From Clostridia bacterium (GTDB lineage: Bacteria > Bacillota > Clostridia > Christensenellales > Aristaeellaceae), in assembly GCA_017395685.1 (NCBI GenBank), contig JAFQOD010000079.1, positions 1 to 47,759 on the forward strand: a stretch of 47,759 nucleotides of DNA. The letters are read 5' to 3'. A program made the translations under genes and the position numbers. Below are positions 1-9,800 of this stretch, in pieces (positions within the stretch are counted from its first letter, which is position 1; each line of letters starts with the position of its first letter). Under the pieces are notes generated by a model. It had not been told where the DNA came from. It was given only the letters and a program-made list of their open reading frames with translations, and did no database searches.

Positions 1-160
1 CGTCGATTTCTACAATTTCGAGCGCATTTCTCTTAAAAATGGCCTCACACCAGTTGAAATTCGGTGCAAGGCCATGTAAACTTTGTTTATCTACAACAGG
101 GTGTTTCTTTTCTCTGTCCTCTGTCCTGGGAACAGTCCAGAATTCAAGAGGGGTTTTCGT
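1..160. other. Left edge, no assignable gene
   Basis: No gene can be supported here. On the minus strand, the frame of the M28 peptidase stays open beyond its TAA for about 53 codons to the window edge and reads protein-like (for example NFNWCEAIFKRNALEIVEID). It has no ATG in frame and no clear ribosome binding site, so it could be the start of a gene cut by the window or chance. No convincing terminator for the peptidase gene is visible. Confidence 0.2.
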
Positions 161-1432
161 TTATTTATCTTTCTTGGTTTTGAAAAGGTAGTCATCCACT
201 TTATTTTTAATATCTGGGCTGATTTCCTTCTGGATGGGGAAAGAAGCTGCGGAATCCACCCGTTTTGCCAGATACAATGCCTGCTGCAGCGTAATATCCA
301 GGGATTTCGCATCAATGTATGCGCTCTTCAGATGATCCCGGCGATCATGAATGTAATTGGCGCCAGGCGCCCCAAAGCGGCACAGATTAATGGCTGGAAT
401 GCCATGATCTGCAAAAGGAATGCAATCACTGGAATAGATATCCAGGCGAACATCACAGGCTATTCCCGCTTCCTTCATCAATGCATCCACATAGCCAACC
501 ACTTTCTCTGTGGCCAGTACAGGCGCTGCATTCTGGCCCAGGGTAGCGGCAGCCACATCAATATTAATCATCAGCACATGCTGATCCAGTTCCTCTTCAT
601 GGGCAGCAACCCATGCCTTGCTTCCCAGCAATCCCTGCTCTTCAGATCCATACCAATTGAATTTCATCGTGCGATCCGGGCGATGGGCGGCAAAATATTT
701 CAGCAGCTCCATGATGATCACACTGCCGGACATATTATCATACACGCCGGTGGAAAAATACACGCTATCATAATGAGCGCCGAAGGAAATTACCTGATCG
801 GGATATTTCTTGCCTTCAATCACAGCGCAGACATTCTGGCTGATCCCCTCATAGCATTCGCTTTCCAGTTCAATATGCATGTCTGTGGCGCCGCGGCGAA
901 CAATTTCTGCTGCATCGGCTGCCCGGATATTGAGGGCAACGGCATCCCCAAAATCATTGGTCAAGGGTTCGCGCAGTTTCCTGATATCGCAGTCCGATTC
1001 GCCGATCCTGTCAATGGTGCTGCCGGAATAGGTAATGATGGCCGCTGCCCCGGCCTTCTGCAGCTTTTCATAATCTGCACGGCGCAGACGGCCATTGATC
1101 ATCACGATTTTCCCCTTGGCATTCTCCATATGTACGGGAAGCAGATTCTCAGCATAGTAAAATTTCCCGTCCAGTCCGCCATCAGGCGTAGAAATAGCCC
1201 GTTCATATCCTGTAACTTCATATTCCTTCTGATAAGGCGCGGTAACAACCAGCTTGACCTTATTCACTTTTCCGCAAGCCACAGGGAATTCTTCAATCTT
1301 TACAGATACCCCGCTCTTTTCTGCTTCTTCCAGCAGCCTCTGCGCTGCCTTCTTTTCCGCCTCAGAGCAGCTAACCCTTTCAAAAGCCAATTCCTTCAGC
1401 AATGAAAATGCCCGATTTGCCGACACCTGCAT
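161..1432 (-). CDS. M28-family zinc aminopeptidase with PA-type insert
   Basis: Predicted dinuclear-zinc exopeptidase that removes N-terminal residues from peptides. The 423-aa protein has an N-terminal helical part, a PA-like insert (about residues 100-200) and a C-terminal M28 catalytic domain (about 200-395). The expected metal ligands are visible: H220 in GAHYDSV, D232 in VYDN, the E264-E265 pair in SEEQGLLGS, D292 in INIDVA and H362 near IHDRRDH. There is no signal peptide, so it is probably cytoplasmic. The start is supported by a GGAGGA box just upstream. It lies 17 bp after azlD and probably shares the azlC promoter. Pairing a peptidase with a branched-chain amino acid exporter suggests disposal of surplus amino acids from peptides, but that is inference. 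Family is confident; substrate is unknown. Confidence 0.9.
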   Translation of the reverse strand: MQVSANRAFSLLKELAFERVSCSEAEKKAAQRLLEEAEKSGVSVKIEEFPVACGKVNKVKLVVTAPYQKEYEVTGYERAISTPDGGLDGKFYYAENLLPVHMENAKGKIVMINGRLRRADYEKLQKAGAAAIITYSGSTIDRIGESDCDIRKLREPLTNDFGDAVALNIRAADAAEIVRRGATDMHIELESECYEGISQNVCAVIEGKKYPDQVISFGAHYDSVYFSTGVYDNMSGSVIIMELLKYFAAHRPDRTMKFNWYGSEEQGLLGSKAWVAAHEEELDQHVLMINIDVAAATLGQNAAPVLATEKVVGYVDALMKEAGIACDVRLDIYSSDCIPFADHGIPAINLCRFGAPGANYIHDRRDHLKSAYIDAKSLDITLQQALYLAKRVDSAASFPIQKEISPDIKNKVDDYLFKTKKDK

Positions 1433-1449
1433 GTAATTTCCTCCTCCAT

Positions 1450-1758
1450 TTAAACAATAATCAGTTCCAGCAAGAAAACAATCAGGCTGGCTGCCATAGA
1501 AACCAGGATCAATCCTTTACCCATGTAAGACAGTGCCACAGCGACGATGAATGCCGCAAGCCCTGACCAGACAGACGCAGTGCCGGATAATATCGCAGGA
1601 AAGGTCATAACGGCTAACGTCACATACGGCACATAATACAGAAAGGATTTGATGAATCGGCTGGTAATGGTTCCACGGATCAAGGTGAGCGGCAGGGCAC
1701 GGATCAGATAAGTAACCGCTGCCATGATAAAGATGTAGATAAAAATATTCCCGCTCAT
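1450..1758 (-). CDS. azlD: AzlD-type branched-chain amino acid exporter subunit
   Basis: Small partner of AzlC in a two-component exporter of branched-chain amino acids and analogues. The 102-aa protein is almost entirely hydrophobic with about four membrane segments, typical in length for AzlD. I chose the ATG at 1758 because it overlaps the azlC stop in an ATGA arrangement, the usual sign of translational coupling in azlCD pairs. A longer reading frame upstream runs inside azlC in another frame and is a shadow. The M28 peptidase gene follows directly. Confidence 0.9.
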   Translation of the reverse strand: MSGNIFIYIFIMAAVTYLIRALPLTLIRGTITSRFIKSFLYYVPYVTLAVMTFPAILSGTASVWSGLAAFIVAVALSYMGKGLILVSMAASLIVFLLELIIV

Positions 1759-2465
1759 ACCGCTTCCTCCTTCATAGGAGCAACCCAGGCAGCAATTCCG
1801 GCAATGCTCACCGTCAGGATGATCACCCGGATACCCGAAGGAATATCCCGCAGCAAAGGCGCAAAAGTAAAAATTGTGCTCGCAAGCATAGCAATGATAA
1901 TAACCGCACTCAGAATTCTGCTCTTCTTTGCAGGAGGAATGATAATTGCGCAGAACATGCCATACAAGGCGACACCCAGGGCACTGAGCACCCGATCGGG
2001 CAATATATTTCCTGCAATACCGCCAAGCAGCGTCCCAAGCGTCCATCCAGGGATGGCCATGCTCATCAGACCATAGCTGTAATAGGGCGACAGTGGCTTA
2101 TCCTGTGCGGCAGATAGGGCGAATACCTCATCCGTATTGCCAAACGCCATAAAAAACCGATGAAAGAAAGGCGTATTTTCACCGATCTTTTGGGATAGAC
2201 TGCTGCTCATCAAGCAATAACGAAGATTAATAATCAGCTGCGACAGCGCCATTTCCACATATGTTCCCATAGTGGTGATGGTATCCAATGCAGCAAACTG
2301 ACCGGCTGACGTCAGATTCAGCATTGACATCATCACCGCTTGCGGCCAGGTTAGATTGGCTTTCAGCGCCTGAATCCCAAAGGAGAATGAAACAGCCAAA
2401 TATCCAAGCCCCACCGGAAGCCCATCCTTTAATCCTTTTTTATACCATTTTCCTTTCTTTTCCAT
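1755..2465 (-). CDS. azlC: AzlC-type branched-chain amino acid exporter subunit
   Basis: Large membrane subunit of the AzlCD exporter. The 236-aa protein begins with a short basic cytoplasmic tail (KKGKWYKKGLKDG) followed by GYLAVSFSFGIQAL, characteristic of the family, then several hydrophobic segments. It is first in an azlC-azlD-M28 operon and has a near-consensus sigma-A promoter about 40 bp upstream of its start. The leader is too short for a riboswitch or T-box. The coupled azlD overlap and family-typical length make the assignment secure; the exported substrates are inferred from the family. Confidence 0.92.
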   Translation of the reverse strand: MEKKGKWYKKGLKDGLPVGLGYLAVSFSFGIQALKANLTWPQAVMMSMLNLTSAGQFAALDTITTMGTYVEMALSQLIINLRYCLMSSSLSQKIGENTPFFHRFFMAFGNTDEVFALSAAQDKPLSPYYSYGLMSMAIPGWTLGTLLGGIAGNILPDRVLSALGVALYGMFCAIIIPPAKKSRILSAVIIIAMLASTIFTFAPLLRDIPSGIRVIILTVSIAGIAAWVAPMKEEAV

Positions 2466-2503
2466 ATTTGATCCTCGGTAATTGTGTATATTTAAACATG
2501 GGT

Positions 2504-2532
2504 ATTATATGCCTTCCCCCTTTCAATGTCAA
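2504..2532 (-). promoter_or_regulatory. Sigma-A promoter of azlC operon
   Basis: On the minus strand TTGACA (2532-2527) is followed by a 17-bp spacer and TATAAT (2509-2504), a perfect consensus. It leaves a leader of only about 30 nt before the azlC ATG at 2465. Confidence 0.8.
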
Positions 2533-2597
2533 TCAAACGGATGTATGAATTGGTATTTACTGAAAGGATGCAAAAAAAGAATACAGGAAAAATGCAT

Positions 2598-2628
2598 TAA
2601 AAAACCCTCTCCTTCGCAAAGAGAGGGT
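2598..2628 (-). terminator. Rho-independent terminator of tdh-kbl operon
   Basis: An 8-bp perfect stem (ACCCTCTC/GAGAGGGT, 2604-2611 with 2621-2628) and a 9-nt loop are followed on the minus strand by a run of six T. It lies just past the kbl stop. Confidence 0.85.
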
Positions 2629-2654
2629 GGAAAACCATAAAACTTTTGACAGGA

Positions 2655-3842
2655 TCAGATACCCATTTCCTTTTTAACCTCTCCGAAACACTGAACGGCA
2701 AAATCGATATCTTCCTTGCTGTGTCCGGCAGAAATCTGGGTGCGGATCCGGTCACGGCCCTTGGGAACAACAGGATAGCAGAAAGCAACCACATAAACGC
2801 CTTTTTCCAGCATCCGCCGTGCAAACTCATGGGCCACTTTGGGATCATACAGCATGATCGGCACGATGGGATGCTCCCCGGGCAAAAGATCAAATCCCAG
2901 CGCTTCCATCTTTTCCCGGAAATATCGTGCATTCTCATGCACTTTATCCCGGAGCGCCGTTGATTCTTCCAGCAATTCGATAGTACGAATGGTGGCCGCG
3001 CAGATGGCCGGCGCCACGGTATTGGAGAATAAATAGGGGCGTGACCGCTGGCGCAGCAAATCCACGATGGGCTGCCGTGCGGCTGTATAACCGCCGGATG
3101 CGCCGCCGAGGGCCTTTCCAAAGGTGCCAGTAATAATATCCACACGATCCATTACACCGCAATATTCCGGCGTGCCTTTACCATGTTCTCCCATAAAACC
3201 AACCGCATGGCTGTCATCCACCATCACAAGGGCGTCGAATTCATCTGCCAGATCACAGATGGCGGGAAGATTTGCGATGTATCCATCCATGGAAAATACA
3301 CCGTCGGTGGCAATGAGAATCTTTTTACATCCGGCTGCTCTGGCTTCTTCCAGTTTGACACGTAGATCATCCATATTATTATTCAGATAACGATACCGCT
3401 TTGCTTTGCAAAGCCGAACGCCATCAATAATGGATGCATGATTCAGTTCATCGGAGATGATGGCATCTTCCGGCCCAAGCAGCGTTTCAAACAGGCCGCC
3501 ATTGGCGTCAAAGCAGGAGGAATACAAAATGGCATCATCCATTCCCACAAATCCGGAAATTCTCTTTTCCAATTCTTTGTGAATCTCCTGCGTTCCGCAG
3601 ATAAAGCGGACGGACGACAGCCCAAAACCCCACTGATCATAGCTTTCCTTGGCAGCCTGAATCAATTCAGGATGGGCGGAAAGCCCCAGATAATTATTGG
3701 CGCAGAAATTGACCACGCCCTTTTTAGCAGTAGTATCAATGCGGGAACGCTGGGGCGTGGTGATAATCCGTTCTTCACGCCATGTACCGGCATCCCTGAT
3801 AGCCTGTAATTCCTGTTCAATGGCATTAAGTGCGCTTTTCAT
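2655..3842 (-). CDS. kbl: Glycine C-acetyltransferase (2-amino-3-ketobutyrate CoA ligase)
   Basis: PLP enzyme that splits 2-amino-3-ketobutyrate with CoA into glycine and acetyl-CoA, the second step of threonine degradation. The 395-aa protein fits the family length (E. coli Kbl about 398 aa). Visible hallmarks are EERIIT near the N-terminus, [10 protein letters not shown] at 45-54, NHAS around 134-137, DDSHAVGF at 209-216 and the PLP lysine K243 in [11 protein letters not shown] chose the ATG at 3842 because GGAG lies 6 nt upstream and the N-terminus then matches the family. An in-frame ATG at 3866 would overlap the tdh stop and lacks a good site. It follows tdh by 11 bp in the same operon. 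Confidence 0.95.
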   Translation of the reverse strand: MKSALNAIEQELQAIRDAGTWREERIITTPQRSRIDTTAKKGVVNFCANNYLGLSAHPELIQAAKESYDQWGFGLSSVRFICGTQEIHKELEKRISGFVGMDDAILYSSCFDANGGLFETLLGPEDAIISDELNHASIIDGVRLCKAKRYRYLNNNMDDLRVKLEEARAAGCKKILIATDGVFSMDGYIANLPAICDLADEFDALVMVDDSHAVGFMGEHGKGTPEYCGVMDRVDIITGTFGKALGGASGGYTAARQPIVDLLRQRSRPYLFSNTVAPAICAATIRTIELLEESTALRDKVHENARYFREKMEALGFDLLPGEHPIVPIMLYDPKVAHEFARRMLEKGVYVVAFCYPVVPKGRDRIRTQISAGHSKEDIDFAVQCFGEVKKEMGI

Positions 3843-3853
3843 ATCTTTCTCCT

Positions 3854-4891
3854 TTACTTGGTCCAATCCAGAACCACTTTTCCAGAATAGCCGCTGAGCA
3901 TGGCGTCGAATCCCTTCTGGAAATCGGTATAATGGAAGCGATGAGTGATCACAGGGCTCAGATCCAATCCGCCCTGGATCATATAGGACATCTGATGCCA
4001 GTTATCCATTTTCCGGCCGGAAATCCCCCGAAGGGTCAGGCCCTTGGAAATGATTTTGCTCATATCCAATTCCATGGTCGGCGCACCGAGGCCCAGCAAA
4101 GAGATCTTTCCGCCATAACGCATGGCACCGATCATCTGATTGAGGGCAGCGGCACTTCCGGACATTTCAAGGCCCACATCAAATCCTTCGCTCATATTCT
4201 GTTCCTTCATGACGGAAGGCAGATCATCCCTGGCGATATTGACAGCGGCATCGGCCCCCATCTTCCGGGCCAGATCCAGGCGATATTCATTCATATCAGT
4301 AATGACCACCCGGCGGGCACCGGCATACTTACAGATGCCGACAGCGATCACCCCGATGGGCCCCGCACCCGTAATCAACACATCTTCGCCGACCAAGGGG
4401 AACATCAGGGCAGTATGCGTTGCATTGCCGTATGCATCAAAAAAGGAAACGATTTCTTCCGGCAGGCTTTCATCAATAATAATCACGTTACGCGCAGGAA
4501 TGCATACATATTCAGCAAATGCGCCGTCACGATCCACGCCTACGCCCACATGATCCCGGCACAATTGAATATTTCCGGAATGGCAGCTGCGGCAGCGGCC
4601 GCAGGTAATATGTCCTTCCCCGCTGACCCGCTGGCCCACATACAGCCCGGTTACGCCTGCGCCCAGTTCGGCAATTTCGCCCACATATTCATGTCCAATC
4701 ACCTGCGGCGGCTTCACATGGGCCTGGGCCCAGGAATTCCATTTATAGATGTGCACATCCGATCCACAGATAGCAGTCTTGTGAATTTTTATCAATACCT
4801 CACCAGGGCCGGGAGTCGGAACGGGCACGCGACGCAGTTCAAGGCCTTCCCCGGCAATGGGCTTCACAATGGCATCCATCATTCGATTCAT
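3854..4891 (-). CDS. tdh: L-threonine 3-dehydrogenase
   Basis: Zinc- and NAD-dependent medium-chain dehydrogenase that oxidises L-threonine to 2-amino-3-ketobutyrate. With the start used here it is 345 aa. Catalytic zinc ligands C42, H67 and E68 lie in [10 protein letters not shown] and GHEYVGE, and the four structural-zinc cysteines are C97, C100, C103 and C111. The nucleotide-binding glycine motif is GAGPIGV. Several ATGs lie close together. The one at 4891 has GGAGG 8 nt upstream; those at 4897 and 4906 are less well spaced. It heads a tdh-kbl operon with its own sigma-A promoter. Confidence 0.95.
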   Translation of the reverse strand: MNRMMDAIVKPIAGEGLELRRVPVPTPGPGEVLIKIHKTAICGSDVHIYKWNSWAQAHVKPPQVIGHEYVGEIAELGAGVTGLYVGQRVSGEGHITCGRCRSCHSGNIQLCRDHVGVGVDRDGAFAEYVCIPARNVIIIDESLPEEIVSFFDAYGNATHTALMFPLVGEDVLITGAGPIGVIAVGICKYAGARRVVITDMNEYRLDLARKMGADAAVNIARDDLPSVMKEQNMSEGFDVGLEMSGSAAALNQMIGAMRYGGKISLLGLGAPTMELDMSKIISKGLTLRGISGRKMDNWHQMSYMIQGGLDLSPVITHRFHYTDFQKGFDAMLSGYSGKVVLDWTK

Positions 4892-4927
4892 TTTCATTTC
4901 CTCCATCCATCATTGGAACGTATTACT

Positions 4928-4956
4928 ATTTTACGATACTATGATTTGAAAGTCAA
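4928..4956 (-). promoter_or_regulatory. Sigma-A promoter of tdh-kbl operon
   Basis: Minus-strand TTGACT (4956-4951), a 17-bp spacer and TAAAAT (4933-4928). The leader to the tdh start is about 35 nt. Confidence 0.7.
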
Positions 4957-5016
4957 TTGCTTCATTTATTCCTACTGCTTATCGGAAAAGAAAACAAAAT
5001 TTTTCCCGAATAGGGA

Positions 5017-5045
5017 TTGACAACCTTATAAGAAAATGATATATT
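5017..5045 (+). promoter_or_regulatory. Sigma-A promoter of the tRNA-Ser pair
   Basis: TTGACA (5017-5022), a 17-bp spacer and TATATT (5040-5045), about 40 bp before the first tRNA. It is divergent from the tdh promoter. Confidence 0.75.
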
Positions 5046-5083
5046 AATTAGGCGCTTCGGCAAGGCCGTCGATCGCATAACGC

Positions 5084-5172
5084 GGAGGGATGGCCGAGTG
5101 GTTGATGGCGCTGGTCTTGAAAACCAGTGATGCTGAAAGGCACCGGGGGTTCGAATCCCTCTCTCTCCGCCA
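5084..5172 (+). tRNA. tRNA-Ser (anticodon TGA)
   Basis: An 89-nt class II tRNA with acceptor GGAGGGA pairing with TCTCTCC, a long variable arm, a GGTTCGAATCC T-arm and an encoded CCA end. The anticodon loop CTTGAAA reads UCA codons. Confidence 0.95.
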
Positions 5173-5226
5173 TTTTCCTTGTCTTGCGCCCTGTATCATG
5201 GCCTGATGCAGCACAATTGAAAGTAT

Positions 5227-5318
5227 GGAGAAGTACCCAAGTGGCCGAAGGGGCTCCCCTGCTAAGGGAGTAGTACGAGTGAATCGTAGCGAGGGTTCAA
5301 ATCCCTCCTTCTCCGCCA
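5227..5318 (+). tRNA. tRNA-Ser (anticodon GCT)
   Basis: A 92-nt class II tRNA with acceptor GGAGAAG pairing with CTTCTCC, a long variable arm and an encoded CCA. The anticodon loop CTGCTAA reads AGC and AGU. It is co-transcribed with the preceding tRNA-Ser(TGA). Confidence 0.95.
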
Positions 5319-5322
5319 GAAG

Positions 5323-5356
5323 AACGAAGATTTTCGCCGAAAATCTTCGTTTTTTC
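5323..5356 (+). terminator. Terminator of the tRNA-Ser operon
   Basis: A perfect 13-bp stem (5323-5335 with 5339-5351), a 3-nt loop GCC and a following T-run begin 5 nt after the second tRNA. Confidence 0.9.
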
Positions 5357-5420
5357 TTGCGTTGATTTCTCTTTGCTTTTTCAACTTCTATATGTTTTCT
5401 GATTTTTTCTATCCGCTTTA

Positions 5421-5449
5421 TTGCATCTATTATATATTTGCAGTATAAT
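5421..5449 (+). promoter_or_regulatory. Sigma-A promoter of the acyltransferase gene
   Basis: TTGCAT (5421-5426), a 17-bp spacer and TATAAT (5444-5449), 54 bp before the ATG at 5504. Confidence 0.65.
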
Positions 5450-5503
5450 TATTATATATTCTTTCGGGAAAACCCGATATTACTATTTCCTTGGAGGATG
5501 CAC

Positions 5504-6673
5504 ATGAGCCTGAAACGACATCAGTTCGTATGGAAAACCCTTTATGCCCTCGGCCATCGTTTTATCGAAAAGAGATTCCATTTTTCCCATGATAAAAATA
5601 TCCTTTCTTCCCCCAGCCTGATTATTGCCAATCATGTCACCAGCTGGGATCCCATTCTGCTGGCCCTTTCCTTTCCCAAAAATCATCTTCATTTTGTGGC
5701 AAGTGATCATATTTTCCATTGGGGATTCATCAGCAAAGCCATTAACTGGCTGGTAGAGCCCCTTGCCCGCCGTAAGGGCGCTTCCGGATCTGAAACAGCC
5801 ATGATCTGTCTGCGAAAATTGAGGTCCGGCGCATCCGTATGTATCTTTGGGGAAGGCGAAGTAACCTGGGACGGGCGCAGCCAACCTATCTTTCCCGGTA
5901 CCGGTATGCTGGCAAAAGCCGCCGGCGCCAATCTGGTCACTTATCGCTTTGAAGGCGGCTGCCTCACCGCTCCCCGATGGGCAAAAAAGCACAGAAAAGG
6001 TAAAATGAACGGCAGCATCGTTAACATTTACACCCCTGAAGCGATGAAGAATATGTCAACCGAAGAAATTGCCGATGCCATCAACCGGGATATTCAGACC
6101 GATGCTTTTGCGCAACAGGATAAGAATCCTATCGTCTTCCGTGGCAAAGATCTGGCGGAGCATCTTGAAACCTCCCTGTTCCTTTGTCCTCAGTGCAAAA
6201 AAATCGGTACATTGGCCAGCAAGGGCAATACTTTATCCTGTTCTTGCGGAGCAAAGTGGGAATATACGGAATATGCTACTTTCTCCCCCGAAGATCCTTT
6301 CCGTAATATCCAGCAATGGGATAAATGGCAGCACGAATGCCTGCAGAAGGGCGATTTCGATCATGATTTTGTGCTGTTTTCTGATGAAAATGTGGCTTTT
6401 ATTCAGGTTGAAGAAAATTCCCGGAAGAATAAAGGCGTTACGGTTGATATTTCCCTGAACGATCAAGGGCTTTTCAAGTGCGGCAAGGAAGCCATCTTCC
6501 TGAATGAAATCAAAGAAATGGCCATTGTTCAGGCCAACAAGCTCTTTTTCTCCACAGCTGATAATTATTATCAGCTAAAAGCAAAGAAAGGTACTGTTAA
6601 TTTTAGAAAATACCTAGCTGCCTGGAAAATTTTCAATGATGCAAAGCTAAAAAACGGTTTATTCAACGAATAA
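5504..6673 (+). CDS. PlsC-type acyltransferase with C-terminal zinc ribbon
   Basis: Probable lysophospholipid or glycerolipid acyltransferase acting at the inner face of the membrane. The 389-aa protein has the HX4D catalytic motif (H44, D49 in NHVTSWDP), the FGEG substrate motif at 115-118 and PGTG at 131-134. After about residue 215 it departs from ordinary PlsC proteins: C228, C231, C246 and C248 form a zinc-ribbon-like knuckle, followed by a roughly 130-residue beta-rich tail that may be PH-like. The ATG at 5504 is chosen because GGAGG lies 6 nt upstream. It is a single-gene unit with its own promoter and terminator. The acyltransferase core is clear; the role of the added half is unknown. 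Confidence 0.85.
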   Translation: MSLKRHQFVWKTLYALGHRFIEKRFHFSHDKNILSSPSLIIANHVTSWDPILLALSFPKNHLHFVASDHIFHWGFISKAINWLVEPLARRKGASGSETAMICLRKLRSGASVCIFGEGEVTWDGRSQPIFPGTGMLAKAAGANLVTYRFEGGCLTAPRWAKKHRKGKMNGSIVNIYTPEAMKNMSTEEIADAINRDIQTDAFAQQDKNPIVFRGKDLAEHLETSLFLCPQCKKIGTLASKGNTLSCSCGAKWEYTEYATFSPEDPFRNIQQWDKWQHECLQKGDFDHDFVLFSDENVAFIQVEENSRKNKGVTVDISLNDQGLFKCGKEAIFLNEIKEMAIVQANKLFFSTADNYYQLKAKKGTVNFRKYLAAWKIFNDAKLKNGLFNE

Positions 6674-6693
6674 TCCATCAATTTTCAATTGAC

Positions 6694-6719
6694 ATCTGCC
6701 GGAAACGGCAGATTTTTTT
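6694..6719 (+). terminator. Terminator after the acyltransferase gene
   Basis: Stem ATCTGCCG/CGGCAGAT closed by a GAAA loop, followed by a T-run. Confidence 0.9.
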
Positions 6720-6833
6720 ATCACTATTATCCATTTTTAATTCTGAATGCTTGCAGGAAAATAGGAAAGAACAGCGTATTATTTTAAGATGCGCATTTTT
6801 CCGTTCAATGCGCTTGGAAGAAGGGAGGCCGCT

Positions 6834-9800
6834 ATGCTTACCGAAGAATTTTTACGTGAACAAGCCGGCAATGAGGAATATGCTCAGGGCCAGGCCATTT
6901 TTCATAGAGCCCTTGTAAGAGAAGCCCGTCGCGGAAAAGAAGAAATTATTTATATGGTTTCCGGCGAAGAGAGGCATCTTGTGCGCGTGACCGCAGGTGC
7001 GCTTCAATGTGATTGTGGAACGCCTTATTGCCGGCATGCAATTGCTGCCGGTCTTACCGCCATGGAAAGCGGCATATTACAGGAAATGGCCAAGAAGCGT
7101 GCCCAGCAGGCTGTTCCCGCTTTATTTGATGCTGTTTCATCCATGCTTCCGGAATCAGACGGCATTTTGCTTTCCCCCATTCTCTTTCTAACCAAGGAGG
7201 GCCTGAGAATCGGGCTTCGGATGGGTGAAGAGAGATTATATGTGGTGCGTCATATTCCCAATTTTCTGCAATGCCGCGAAAACGGAACCCCTCTTCTTTT
7301 CGGAAAAGGATTTGAATATCGTCCCCAGTGGATGCATTTTGATGAGCATCAGGAAAAATTATTGGATATTCTGGCGGAATACTGTGAAACCCCTGCCATC
7401 CGTTCCCTTATTGGCGCTGAAGCCCGGGTAATGCTTTTACAGCCCCGGGCAGCAGCACGTGTCCTGGAGGCACTGCGGAACATTCCTTTTATTCTACAGA
7501 TTGCCGGCGAACAGCATACCTTGAACCGTATTAAGGAAAAGGCGCTGCCGCTGAATTTCTATCTTTCCGGAACACCGCAGAAATTGCATATGTCGGTAGA
7601 GCTGCCCCATCGTCTGATTCCCCTGACAAAGGATTACCGCTTTATCCTTGCAGATGATGAATGCATTCTCACGCCGCCGGAACAAAGGGAGCTGCTCGCC
7701 ACATTATCCCGGTATTCCATTGCCCGGGAAGCCTCCTTCGCTTTTTCAGCACAGGATACCCCTCGTGTCATGAGTGAATTGCTTCCATTCCTTCTGCATG
7801 TGGGCTGTGTTACAATTGATCCTTCACTGGAAAGCAATTTTCTGCATTTACCTCTGGAAGCAAAAGTATATCTTGACAAAGAAGGCCCTGATGTAACCGC
7901 AAAGGTTTCTTTCCGATACGGGCAGGTGGAAATCGATCCGTTTGCGCCGGATACCGTGCCGGAAGGGGCGCTGATTCTCAGGGATGCCCCAGGTGAGCGT
8001 GCCGTATTGGATGAACTTGCCCAAGATGGCTTCCATATCTGTAAAGGCGATGTTTACCTCAGCGGTTCCGATCGGATTTTTGATTTTGTAACCGAAGGCG
8101 CCATCCGTCTTTCCCAATATGCTCAAGTATTCTTTAGCAAGGATTTCAAGCGCATTGCCCCCAGAAAACCGCTGCTGAAAGGTGCCCTGCGAATGAGCAA
8201 CGGAAAGCTGTCCCTGGAATTGATGGATGGGGATACGCCCATTGAAGAATTGCTGCCCTTGCTGGAAGCACTGCGGAAAAAACGGCGCTATTTCCGTTTC
8301 AAGGAAGGAACCTTCCTGGATCTGACCGAAGCCCAGGATTGGCATCCCCTGGCGGAGGCGGTTGCTGAGGCAAGCGAGAATACAGGAAAAGAAGAGCTTG
8401 GCGCATGCTGGGGGGCTTATCTGGCCGCCCTGATCAAAGAAAATAAACTGCAAGTTGAATTGGATACCGGCGCAGCCAGAGCAGCCTCCCTTGCCTTCAC
8501 ACCTCCTGCTCCTCCCCTTGATTGCCTACGGCCTTATCAGAAACGCGGCTATGAATGGCTGCTTTCTTTGCACGCCCTGGGCATGGGCGGTATTCTGGCC
8601 GATGATATGGGCCTTGGGAAAACGGTACAGATGCTTTCCGCCCTCCTTTCCTGTGTAATCAGCAGCCCGGATAAAAAGCCTTCTCTGATTGTTGCGCCCA
8701 CGTCCCTTACTTATAATTGGCTCAGCGAATGCAACCGCTTCACGCCTCAATTGTCAGTACTCATGCTGGGGGGCAGCCAGATCGTCCGCAGTGAACAGAT
8801 CAGGCAGATCACCGGCGATAATCCCCCGGATGTTGTAATCACAAGTTATCCTCTGATCCGAAGGGATATCCATCTGATGACCGAAATCCCCTTCCGTTTT
8901 GTTGTTCTGGATGAAGCCCAGCAGATCAAGAATGTACAAAGCGTAGGCGCCCATGCCGTAAAGCAGCTGACCGCCGAAACCCGTATCGCCCTTACCGGCA
9001 CTCCCATGGAGAATCACGCCGGTGAATTATGGTCCATCTTCGATTTTGTGCTGCCTGGTTATCTGCCCCGTTATACCGATTTCCTTCGGCGCTGGGGCGA
9101 AGGGCAGAATGCGGATGATCTCCGGCGTAGAATCCGCCCCTTCCTGATGCGCAGATTGAAAACAGACGTGCTTGGCGAGCTTCCCGAAAAGATGGAAAGC
9201 GTGCTTATGGCCGATCTGCCTCCGGAGCAGAGGCGGGTATACGATGCAGCGCTCTTGCAAAAGAGGGAGAGGGTGGGCGAAATCCTGCGGGATCGCGGCC
9301 TTACCCGGGGCCGTGCCGAGGTGCTTTCCGCCATTACGGAACTTCGTCAGATCTGCTGCCATCCCGCACTTTGCCTATCCGATTATGCCGGTCTTTCCGG
9401 TAAGATGGAGCTTTTGATGGATGTGCTCCCCGGCGCGCTTTCCGCCGGCCGGCGCGCCCTGGTCTTCTCTCAGTTCACTTCCATGCTTCATCTGATTGAA
9501 AAGCGGCTTCGGATGGAAGGTATTCCCTATCTATACCTGGATGGGGAAACTCCGGCCCCCAAACGGCTGGAGCTTACCAAGGAATTCAATGAAGGAAAAA
9601 TAAATGTATTTTTGATTTCTCTGAAGGCTGGGGGCACCGGCCTGAATCTGACAGGGGCAGATCTGGTTATTCATTACGATCCCTGGTGGAATCCCACTGC
9701 TGAAGAGCAGGCAACTGGCCGAGCCCACCGCATCGGGCAAACGAAAAATGTGGAGGTGCTGCGGCTCGTGGTGCATAATTCCATCGAAGAGCAGGTACTG

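Noticed and set aside
83-1405. 440-aa open frame opposite the M28 peptidase
   Set aside because: Antisense shadow. The minus-strand protein has full metal-site motifs and operon context.
2466-2654. Riboswitch or T-box leader before azlC
   Set aside because: The promoter leaves only about 30 nt of leader, too short for such an element.
3830-5020. 396-aa open frame opposite tdh
   Set aside because: Antisense of a clear dehydrogenase with all zinc ligands; the composition is not protein-like.
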